The notes below the pieces were generated by a model, which was given only the letters and a program-made list of their open reading frames with translations, was not told where the DNA came from and did not search any database. From RGIG5472 sp051867635 (GTDB lineage Bacteria > Bacillota > Clostridia > Oscillospirales > Oscillospiraceae): DNA of 5,939 nt. The DNA lies in assembly GCA_051867635.1 (NCBI GenBank), contig JBJDYT010000032.1, positions 1 to 5,939 on the forward strand, read 5' to 3'. Positions 1-5,367 of the stretch are shown piece by piece (the first letter of the stretch is position 1; each line of letters starts with the position of its first letter). Made by a program: the position numbers and the translations under genes.

Positions 1-348
1 GGCGTGCTCAGCCTCTTCATAGGCGGCCTTCTCCCAGTACAGGCCGATCTCGGGATAGCCCTCGCGGTGGGCGATGCGGGCCATGCACAGATACATGCCG
101 ACTTCGGAGCACTCGCCGTTGAAGTTGGCCATCAGCTGCTCGTAGATATACTTCTTGTCCTCTTCGCTGATGTCGGGGTTGTTCTTCACGGTCTTGGCAT
201 AGATGCCGTACTCGTGCTCGGCGGCCAGCTTGGCGTCGGCCTTCAGCTCGGTGAACTTGGAGCCGGGCACCTTGCAGGTGGGGCAGAACTCGGGGGGAGT
301 ATCGCCTTCATGCACATAACCGCAGACAGGGCAGACCCACTTTTTCAT
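1..348 (-). CDS. rbr: Reverse rubrerythrin (NADH peroxidase-type), 3' end cut by window edge
   Basis: Non-haem iron peroxidase of the rubrerythrin family, a cytoplasmic enzyme that reduces hydrogen peroxide in anaerobes with electrons passed from NAD(P)H through its rubredoxin centre. The visible 116 residues start with a rubredoxin-type domain with two CxxC knuckles (Cys6/Cys9 in CPVCGY and Cys22/Cys25 in CPTCK). The diiron four-helix domain follows: GECSEVGMY (about residues 78-86, Glu79 and Glu82 as ligand candidates) and YEEAEH (110-115, with an ExxH, Glu112/His115). Having rubredoxin before the diiron domain is the 'reverse' order known from Clostridium acetobutylicum; classical rubrerythrins carry it at the C terminus. 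The family is about 180 residues long, so roughly 65 are missing past the left edge. The ATG at 348 is supported by AAGGAG at 358-363, 9 nt upstream. It lies 61 bp downstream of perR on the same strand, so co-transcription and peroxide control are likely (inference). Confidence 0.93.
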   Translation of the reverse strand, partial: MKKWVCPVCGYVHEGDTPPEFCPTCKVPGSKFTELKADAKLAAEHEYGIYAKTVKNNPDISEEDKKYIYEQLMANFNGECSEVGMYLCMARIAHREGYPEIGLYWEKAAYEEAEHA

Positions 349-357
349 ATTCGTAAT

Positions 358-363
358 CTCCTT
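358..363 (-). promoter_or_regulatory. Ribosome binding site of the rubrerythrin gene
   Basis: The minus strand reads AAGGAG 9 nt before the ATG at 348. This is a near-perfect Shine-Dalgarno sequence and fixes the start just before the rubredoxin domain. Confidence 0.85.
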
Positions 364-391
364 TACAAAAATTTTTGGCTGTTTTGTATGG

Positions 392-409
392 AAAACGCTT
401 TCGCATTTT
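392..409 (-). other. Weak AU-rich hairpin between perR and rubrerythrin
   Basis: Read on the minus strand, AAAATGC and GCGTTTT (7 bp, one G-U pair) flank a GAAA tetraloop, starting right after the perR stop codon. The 3' arm ends in four U but no longer U tract follows, so it is a poor intrinsic terminator. It could attenuate read-through or stabilise an mRNA end between perR and the rubrerythrin gene. The structure is seen; its role is inferred. Confidence 0.35.
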
Positions 410-790
410 TCACTTCTGGCAGTCGGGACACAGTCCCGTCAGCACCACGCTGCAGCCGGAGATGCGGTAGCCGCGGCTGTCCGTCACGGTCTTCTCCAGC
501 GCGCCGGGGTCCGGCATCTCCACATCGTCCACCCGGGCACAGCCGGTGCAGCAGACGTGGAAATGGGGATGCGTCATATGGTCGTAATGGTCCGGGCCGC
601 CCGGCACCGAGAGCCGGACGATCTTGCCCTGCTCCGCCATCTGGCGCAGCACCCGGTAGACGGTGGCCTTGCTGACGGTGGGGAAATCCCGCCGCACCCG
701 CTCGCAGACCATGTCCGCCGTGGGATGGTTGGCCAGCTCGCACAGCGCCGCGTATATGATGGTCTTCTGCAAGGTCTGTCGCGCCGCCAT
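410..790 (-). CDS. perR: PerR-type peroxide-sensing Fur family repressor
   Basis: DNA-binding metalloregulator of 126 residues. The winged-helix domain spans about residues 5-60 (HPTAD at 22-26, recognition-helix motif KATVYRVL at 41-48) and the metal/dimerisation domain follows. Against B. subtilis PerR, as I recall its numbering, every key residue sits at a constant offset of 15: regulatory site His22, Asp70, His76, His78 and Asp89 (PerR 37, 85, 91, 93, 104), and structural zinc Cys81, Cys84, Cys121 and Cys124 (96, 99, 136, 139). Asp rather than Glu at the position-104 equivalent is the feature linked to peroxide sensing, and favours PerR over Fur or Zur. The N terminus is about 15 residues shorter than in B. 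subtilis. The start is backed by GGAGG at 801-805, 10 nt upstream. The gene follows its own strong promoter with an overlapping palindrome, suggesting autoregulation, and precedes a peroxidase gene, which fits a PerR regulon. Confidence 0.92.
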   Translation of the reverse strand: MAARQTLQKTIIYAALCELANHPTADMVCERVRRDFPTVSKATVYRVLRQMAEQGKIVRLSVPGGPDHYDHMTHPHFHVCCTGCARVDDVEMPDPGALEKTVTDSRGYRISGCSVVLTGLCPDCQK

Positions 791-800
791 GTGCTGTCTC

Positions 801-805
801 CCTCC
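801..805 (-). promoter_or_regulatory. Ribosome binding site of perR
   Basis: GGAGG on the minus strand, within a longer GGAGGGAG run at 798-805, lies 10 nt upstream of the ATG at 790. It decides in favour of the short N terminus. The overlapping 159-residue frame (363-842) has no recognisable protein features. Confidence 0.75.
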
Positions 806-823
806 GTTCCGCAGTGCTTTTAC

Positions 824-844
824 AATTGATATTATATATCAATT
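824..844. promoter_or_regulatory. Fur-family-like operator overlapping the perR -10 box
   Basis: A 21-bp inverted repeat with perfect 9-bp arms (AATTGATAT and ATATCAATT) around a TAT centre. Its inner 15 bp (827-841) match the 7-1-7 Fur-type box TGATAAT-N-ATTATCA at 11 of 14 positions by my count, and the B. subtilis Per box TTATAAT-N-ATTATAA at 9 of 14. It covers the whole -10 element, so a bound repressor would block RNA polymerase. Binding by the PerR encoded just downstream is inferred; the palindrome and its position are seen. Confidence 0.72.
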
Positions 845-858
845 AGCAAATTTGTCAA
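831..858 (-). promoter_or_regulatory. Sigma-A-type promoter of perR (and probably rubrerythrin)
   Basis: On the minus strand a perfect -35 box TTGACA (853-858) and a perfect -10 box TATAAT (831-836) are separated by 16 bp. Transcription would start near 824, giving a leader of about 33 nt before the perR ATG. The region is an AT-rich island in otherwise GC-rich DNA. Confidence 0.88.
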
Positions 859-870
859 TAGCTTTTTGAG

Positions 871-889
871 AAAAACAAGCGGTGTTTTT
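871..889. repeat. Short AT-rich inverted repeat upstream of the perR promoter
   Basis: AAAAACA and TGTTTTT (7-bp arms, 5-nt centre) lie about 13 bp upstream of the perR -35 box. On the plus strand it resembles a weak terminator (six T at 885-890), but no plus-strand gene needs one. It could be an UP-element-like stretch or chance. The rest of the perR-to-EF-G gap (about 790-967) holds only the perR promoter and the EF-G-like gene's terminator. Confidence 0.3.
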
Positions 890-919
890 TCCCTCCTCCG
901 CCGCGGCGGGGGCGCACGG

Positions 920-955
920 AAAAAAGGCTGCAAAGCGGATGCTTTGCAGCCTTTT
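920..955 (-). terminator. Rho-independent terminator of the EF-G-like gene
   Basis: On the minus strand, GGCTGCAAAG and CTTTGCAGCC form a perfect 10-bp stem (926-935 with 942-951) around a 6-nt loop. Six T follow (920-925), and four A precede it (952-955) that extend the stem. It starts about 13 nt past the stop codon of the EF-G-like gene. It should stop transcription before the perR promoter and so insulates the peroxide-response unit. Confidence 0.93.
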
Positions 956-967
956 CGCGGGTCTTGT

Positions 968-3031
968 TTATTCCACCGCCATGGCCTTCGCCTCGGCGAT
1001 GGCCTTCTCCTGGGCGGCGGGGGGGCAGTCCTCATAGCGGACGAAGTGCAGCGTGAAGCTGCCGCGGCTCTGGCTCATGGAGCGCAGGTCGATGGCGTAG
1101 TTCATCATCTCGCCCATGGGGACCTCGGCGGTGACGATCTGGTCGCCGTCGCCGGTGGGATCCATGCCCATGACGCGACCGCGGCGCTTGTTCAGGTCGC
1201 CGATGATATCGCCCATGTAGCTGTCGGGGATGCGGACCTGCAGCTCGCCGATGGGCTCCAGCAGGACGGGGTTGGCCTGGGGCAGGGCCTCCTTATAGGC
1301 CAGCTGCGCCGCGGTCTTGAAGGCGATCTCGGAGGAGTCCACGGGATGATAGGAGCCGTCGTGCAGCACGGCGCGCAGGTACACCATGGGATAGCCCGCC
1401 AGGACGCCGTGGGCGCAGGCCTCGCGCAGGCCCTTTTCCACCGCGGGGAAGAAGTTCTTGGGCACGCTGCCGCCGAAGACCTCCTCGGCGAACTCCATCT
1501 CCTCGCTCTCGCAGGGCTCGAAGCGGATGACCACGTCTGCGAACTGGCCGCTGCCGCCGGTCTGCTTCTTGTGGCGGGCGTGCTGGTCCACCACCTTGCG
1601 GATCTTCTCGCGGTAGGCCACCCGGGGAGCCGCCAGCTCCGCCTCCACGCCGAAGCGGGTCTTGAGCTTGGACACCAGCACATCGATCTGGATATCGCCG
1701 GCGCCGGAGACCACGGTCTGGTGGGTCTCGGCGTTGTTCACCACCGTGAAGGTGGGGTCTTCTTCGTTCAGACGCAGCAGGCCGGAGCCGATCTTCTCGT
1801 CCTGGCCGCGGACCTTGGGGGAGATGGCGCGGGAGTAGCAGGGCTCCGCGTACTCCATCTTCGCCAGCTTCACCACCCGCTTGGGGTCGCAGAGGGTGTC
1901 GCCGGTGCGGACGCGGTCCATCTTGGCGATGGCGCCGATGTCGCCGCAGCAGATCTCCTTGACCTCCTCGGTTTTCTTGCCGCGGACCACATACAGGCGG
2001 CCCAGCTTCTCGGTGTTGCCGGTGGTGGTGTTGTACAGGGACATATCGGCGGTGACGCGGCCGCGGACGACCTTCACCAGGGAGTACTTGCCGTACTGGT
2101 CGGAGATGGTCTTGAAGACGATGGCGGCGGTGGGGCCGGCGGGATCGAAGGCCACCTCCACAGCCTCGCCGCTCTCGTTCTCAGCGGTCTCGGCGGGCAT
2201 ATCCACAGGGGCGGGCGCCAGCTCGGCGACGGCCTGCAGCAGCATCTCCACGCCAAGGCCCGTGACGGCGCTGCCGCAGAGCAGGGGCGCCACGCTGCCG
2301 TCGCGCACGCCGGCCTTCAGGCCGCGGGCGATCTCCTCGGGAGAAAGCTCCATGGTTTCGAAGAACTTCTCCATCAGCTCCTCGTCGGAGCCGGCGGCGG
2401 CTTCCATCAGCTCGGCCCGGCGGGTCTCCACCTCATCGGCCACGGAATCGGGGATGGCGCAGGGCGCGACCTTGCCGCCCTTGCACTCATAGGCCTTGTT
2501 GTGCAGCAGGTCCACCACGGCGGTGACGCGCTTACTGCCGTCCACCACGGGGACGACGATGGGCGCCACGGCGTTGCCGAACTTGCCCTTGAGCGCCTCG
2601 AAGCAGGCATTGAAATCGCTGTTCTCCTCGTCGGTGCGGTTGACGAAGATCATGCGGGGCTTCTTGCCCAGCAGCTTCCATGTACGCTCGGCGCCGACGG
2701 AGAGGCCGTCCTTCGCCGCGCAGACCAGCACCGCGCACTCCGCGGCGCGGATGGCGGACTGCGCCTCGCCGGTGAAGTCGAAGTTGCCGGGGGCGTCCAT
2801 GACGTTGATGCGGCAGCCCTTATAATCCACAGGAGCCATGGCGAGGGAGATGGAGATCTTTCTCTTGATCTCTTCGGCGTCGTAGTCGCAGACGGTGTTG
2901 CCGTCGGCGGTCCGGCCCAGACGGTCGGTGAGGCCGCTGAGGAAAAGGATCTGCTCCGCGAGGGAGGTCTTGCCGTTGCCGCCGTGGCCCAGCAGGCAGA
3001 TATTACGAATGTCCTTCGAGGTGTAAGCCAT
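968..3031 (-). CDS. Elongation factor G-like translational GTPase (EF-G paralogue)
   Basis: A 687-residue protein with full EF-G architecture, probably ribosome-associated; the exact role of this paralogue subfamily is not established. The G domain has P-loop GHGGNGKT (15-22), a switch I segment with Ser60 where EF-Tu/EF-G have the Mg-binding Thr, G3 DAPGN (79-83), G4 NRTD (131-134) and G5 CGSA (252-255). Canonical forms are AHIDAGKT, DTPGH, NKxD and SA. Asn83 thus replaces the catalytic His. Domain II is about 298-385, domain III about 395-475 (GAGDIQID for the usual GxGExHL), domain IV has HKKQTGGSGQF (487-497) and YHPVDSSE (561-568, keeping the His equivalent to E. coli tip His583), and domain V has EPIGELQV and YMGDIIGDLNKRRG. 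MAYTS is chosen as start because AAGGAG (3040-3045) lies 8 nt upstream; the longer frame to 3055 would cover this site. It is not a tetracycline-resistance ribosomal protection protein by these motifs. It has its own promoter and terminator. Confidence 0.9.
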   Translation of the reverse strand: MAYTSKDIRNICLLGHGGNGKTSLAEQILFLSGLTDRLGRTADGNTVCDYDAEEIKRKISISLAMAPVDYKGCRINVMDAPGNFDFTGEAQSAIRAAECAVLVCAAKDGLSVGAERTWKLLGKKPRMIFVNRTDEENSDFNACFEALKGKFGNAVAPIVVPVVDGSKRVTAVVDLLHNKAYECKGGKVAPCAIPDSVADEVETRRAELMEAAAGSDEELMEKFFETMELSPEEIARGLKAGVRDGSVAPLLCGSAVTGLGVEMLLQAVAELAPAPVDMPAETAENESGEAVEVAFDPAGPTAAIVFKTISDQYGKYSLVKVVRGRVTADMSLYNTTTGNTEKLGRLYVVRGKKTEEVKEICCGDIGAIAKMDRVRTGDTLCDPKRVVKLAKMEYAEPCYSRAISPKVRGQDEKIGSGLLRLNEEDPTFTVVNNAETHQTVVSGAGDIQIDVLVSKLKTRFGVEAELAAPRVAYREKIRKVVDQHARHKKQTGGSGQFADVVIRFEPCESEEMEFAEEVFGGSVPKNFFPAVEKGLREACAHGVLAGYPMVYLRAVLHDGSYHPVDSSEIAFKTAAQLAYKEALPQANPVLLEPIGELQVRIPDSYMGDIIGDLNKRRGRVMGMDPTGDGDQIVTAEVPMGEMMNYAIDLRSMSQSRGSFTLHFVRYEDCPPAAQEKAIAEAKAMAVE

Positions 3032-3039
3032 AAAAGTAA

Positions 3040-3045
3040 CTCCTT
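3040..3045 (-). promoter_or_regulatory. Ribosome binding site deciding the EF-G-like start
   Basis: AAGGAG on the minus strand, 8 nt before the ATG at 3031. The in-frame ATG at 3055 lies upstream of this site and has no comparable purine run close to it, so 3031 is the likely start. Confidence 0.85.
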
Positions 3046-3048
3046 CCA

Positions 3049-3063
3049 TTTGCATCTTGCAAA
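3049..3063. repeat. Small inverted repeat in the EF-G-like leader
   Basis: TTTGCA and TGCAAA (perfect 6-bp arms, 3-nt centre) end 4 nt before the Shine-Dalgarno sequence, inside the predicted 5' leader. It may be an operator half-site pair, a weak leader hairpin, or chance. No known regulator motif is recognised. Confidence 0.35.
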
Positions 3064-3081
3064 AGTTCGCTCAACAAGTGG

Positions 3082-3110
3082 ATTATATAATAACTTTACC
3101 AGCAAAACAA
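3082..3110 (-). promoter_or_regulatory. Promoter of the EF-G-like gene
   Basis: On the minus strand a perfect -10 box TATAAT (3082-3087) lies 17 bp from a poor -35 box TTGTTT (3105-3110, 3 of 6 matches). The start would be near 3075, leaving a leader of about 44 nt. It sits in the only AT-rich stretch of this half of the window. No clear terminator separates it from the upstream gene, so read-through from that gene may add to expression. Confidence 0.65.
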
Positions 3111-3160
3111 CAGGAATTTTTCTTTTTTGCCGCTTTTTTTCGGGAAACCCATACAAAATT

Positions 3161-5305
3161 TCAATACCGGTCCGTCCCGAGGCCGATCAGCAGCCCGCCG
3201 AAGGCCCAAAGCAGCTGGTAGACGGCCAGGGACAGCGGCGAAAGGGACGCCCCCGCCCCCGCGAAGACCAGGTAAAAGCACAGCAGCAGGCTCACCACGC
3301 TCCCCGCCAGGGCCAGCACGGTAAGCTGCCTTGTCACGCGGCAGAGCCGGCGGCTGGCGATGACCGCCTCGGCGTAGGGCATGAGCCCTTCCCGGTACAG
3401 CGCCGCGCCCATGAGTCCCGGCCGCTGCCTCCCCGGCTCGGAGAGGGCCAGCCGCTCGGAGAGCTTGGGATAGACCGCCCGGGCGTCGGTGCCGAAGCGC
3501 TGCTTCAAAAGCGCGGGGGTCAGGTTGGGGTCCCGGCTGGCCAGCACCGGGGCCACGCCGTTGCGCCTGAGGCTGTGCAGGGCCCACTCGGCGGAGCTGA
3601 CCTGGGGATACTTCACCGCGAAGGCGGCGATCATCCGCTTGTCCACCGCCAGGAACAGGGCGTTTTTCAGGTTCGCCCCGTGGGGGATCACCACGTCGGA
3701 GCGGCGGAGGAAGCGCTCCGTCCCCAGGTGGACCGTCTCGCCGTGGATGACGGCGGAAAAGCCGCCGTAATCGGACCAGGCGAACTCATCCACCTTCTCC
3801 AGCGCCGCCCCCTCGCTCTGGAGGAGGCCGTCGAACAGGTGGGACAGGCCGCTGCCGCTGCGCCGCGCCAGGCTCGCCGCGTAGGAGACCACCTTGCCGA
3901 TCTCCTCGCCGTAGATCTTGATGCCGTTGAGGTGCACCGTCCCCTCCGGGAAGAGGTCCCGGTCAGTGAGGATCATGCGGCGGCTGCGGCTGATGAGCCG
4001 CGCGCCCAGATAGCCCGCCACCGCCGCGCCGCTGTGGTACAGCCGCCGGGCCGCCCGGGCGTAGGGCAGGCCGAAGCAGAGCGGCAGCGTGAAGGCGTTG
4101 GCCGCCGTCAGCAGCGCGGAAAGGCACCAGCAGAACTCCCCGTTCCGGCCCTGGCCGACGGTGGCGAGGGCCGTGAACACCACCGCCGCCGCGAAGATGA
4201 GCGGCAGCAGGACGCCCTGCCAGCGCGCGGCGGCGTTGGGGGCGAAAGCGGCGTGGGTGAAGCCGGCGGCGCTGCCCTTCTGCTTGAAGATGCCCTCGCC
4301 GCCCTCGGCCACCACACAGCCCGGCTCGCCCACGCAGAGCAGGCGGAAGCTGTCCTTCCGCCCCCGGGTCTCCAGCATCTGCCCCAGCAGCGCGAAGCTC
4401 ACCGCGAGGGCGCTCACCGGGCAGAGAGGCGTTCCCGGGCGCGGGCCCGACGAAAGGGCGGCGGCGCAGCCGTCCGCCGCCGTGGCCAGGCAGGCCAGCA
4501 GCGTCATCAGCTCCGCTGTGAAGCGTTTTTCCTTCAGTCCCTGTGCGGCGCGGCGGAACACCGGCCAGCCGCAGACGCAGGCAAAGAGCTGCAAAAGCAG
4601 CAGCGCCAGCGCCATCCCCGCCGGCGGGAGCAGGGCCGCCAGCAGCTCCAGCTCCTCCGCGGCGAGCAGCAGCAGGCTGAGCGCCGCGGGCAGCAGCGAC
4701 AGGCGGAAGCGCTTTTTCAGCTTCCCGTACTCCTGCCGGAGGGCGGCGTAGGTCTCCTCCGCCGGGGGCTCCGCCTCCTCCCTCCAGCGGCGGGCCTCCG
4801 CCGCTTCCTCGTCCTCTTCCTCCTCCGCCGCTTCCGCCTTTTTCCGGCTGCGGCGGCTCTTCCAGGCGGCGGCCCGCGCCGCCAGCCGCTCCTGCAGCCC
4901 GGCGCGGCGGCGGTTTTCCCGCTTCTCCTCGCCCAGCACCGCGCCCACGGTCTCCGCCACCACGCTCTCGAAGGCGAAATCCTCCTGCGGCGGCTGGGAC
5001 GGCGGCAGCGGCTCCTCCGGCGCGGCTCCGTCCTCCTGCGGCGCAGCCTGCGCCGGTCCGCCGGCCGGGACGCTCTCCTCCCCGCTTTCCGCCGGCGTGT
5101 CCGCGGCGCGCTCCTCTTCCGAGGGAGCCGTCTCCGGCTCCGGCTGCGGCGGGACGTCTGTCTCCGGCTCCGCCGCGGATTTGGTCCCGAACTCCTCCAG
5201 AATGGACTCCAGCGTGTACCGCTCCCCCGAGGGGTCCAGGCCCTTCAAAAGCTGCTGGGTGTCCGACAGCGTCTGATACAGATCCTGTTCGTTCTTCTCT
5301 CTCAT
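3161..5305 (-). CDS. Degenerate (catalytically dead) P-type ATPase-like membrane protein with disordered N-terminal region
   Basis: Function unknown; 714 residues. Residues 1-40 end in a short motif, YTLESILEEFG (30-40). An acidic proline-rich linker (about 44-108) and a highly charged Arg/Lys/Glu segment (about 128-200, probably coiled coil) follow. Hydrophobic segments lie at about 202-225, 227-247, 263-284, 294-311, 363-383, 391-414, 660-681 and 690-710, matching the P1B ATPase layout. The sixth carries LPLC (407-410) where P1B pumps have CPC. The soluble part aligns by eye with P and N domains: ILTDRDLFPEG (445-455) at DKTGTLTEG, AASLARRSGSGL (476-487) at the SEHPL region, YGGFSAVIHGETVHLG (513-528) at the N-domain GxG hairpin, SRD (590-592) at TGD, LMGAA (631-635) at VGDGxND. 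DKTGT, HP, TGD and GDGxND are all altered, and the actuator loop is only about 50 residues with no TGE, so pumping is unlikely. The start ATG has a weak RBS (AAGG almost touching it, or AAAGGG about 14 nt away), and an in-frame stop lies just upstream. It follows rlmB by 62 bp. The long clean frame argues against a pseudogene. Confidence 0.75.
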   Translation of the reverse strand: MREKNEQDLYQTLSDTQQLLKGLDPSGERYTLESILEEFGTKSAAEPETDVPPQPEPETAPSEEERAADTPAESGEESVPAGGPAQAAPQEDGAAPEEPLPPSQPPQEDFAFESVVAETVGAVLGEEKRENRRRAGLQERLAARAAAWKSRRSRKKAEAAEEEEDEEAAEARRWREEAEPPAEETYAALRQEYGKLKKRFRLSLLPAALSLLLLAAEELELLAALLPPAGMALALLLLQLFACVCGWPVFRRAAQGLKEKRFTAELMTLLACLATAADGCAAALSSGPRPGTPLCPVSALAVSFALLGQMLETRGRKDSFRLLCVGEPGCVVAEGGEGIFKQKGSAAGFTHAAFAPNAAARWQGVLLPLIFAAAVVFTALATVGQGRNGEFCWCLSALLTAANAFTLPLCFGLPYARAARRLYHSGAAVAGYLGARLISRSRRMILTDRDLFPEGTVHLNGIKIYGEEIGKVVSYAASLARRSGSGLSHLFDGLLQSEGAALEKVDEFAWSDYGGFSAVIHGETVHLGTERFLRRSDVVIPHGANLKNALFLAVDKRMIAAFAVKYPQVSSAEWALHSLRRNGVAPVLASRDPNLTPALLKQRFGTDARAVYPKLSERLALSEPGRQRPGLMGAALYREGLMPYAEAVIASRRLCRVTRQLTVLALAGSVVSLLLCFYLVFAGAGASLSPLSLAVYQLLWAFGGLLIGLGTDRY

Positions 5306-5327
5306 ACCTTGCTTTCAACCCTTTCAC

Positions 5328-5348
5328 GCCCACGCCCCCGGCGCGGGC
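5328..5348. other. GC-rich hairpin between rlmB and the P-type ATPase-like gene
   Basis: Nine-base arms, GCCCACGCC (5328-5336) and GGCGCGGGC (5340-5348), flank a 3-nt centre; on the minus strand they pair as nine pairs including one G-U. No U tract follows on the minus strand, so it is not a typical terminator. It lies about 22 nt upstream of the next start codon and could lower its translation or protect an mRNA end. On the plus strand a T6 run (5361-5366) follows 12 nt later, too far for a standard terminator. Confidence 0.4.
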
Positions 5349-5367
5349 CTGCCCGGTCTGTTTTTTC

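Noticed and set aside
4..675. A 223-codon plus-strand frame opposite rubrerythrin and perR.
   Set aside because: It is antisense to two well-supported genes, has compositionally biased translation and no RBS; it is a shadow frame.
363..842. A 159-codon minus-strand frame overlapping perR in another phase.
   Set aside because: It overlaps the perR promoter and operator, and its translation has no recognisable motif, whereas the perR frame keeps every PerR ligand.
893..912. GC-rich palindrome around CCGCCGCGGCGG between the terminator and the perR promoter.
   Set aside because: It is a self-complementary GC run with no natural loop and no U tract, in sequence where such runs are common by composition; the terminator at 920-955 already explains transcription stop.
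968..3031. Tetracycline-resistance ribosomal protection protein (Tet(M)/Tet(O) type).
   Set aside because: Those proteins keep DTPGH and NKxD-type motifs and distinctive domain IV and C-terminal sequences; this protein has DAPGN and NRTD and matches EF-G-like paralogues instead.
3121..3160. T-rich runs on the plus strand just past the pseudo-ATPase stop, considered as a terminator.
   Set aside because: Only a 3-bp GGG/CCC stem is available and the minus strand shows A runs rather than U runs, so no intrinsic terminator for the minus-strand gene can be supported.
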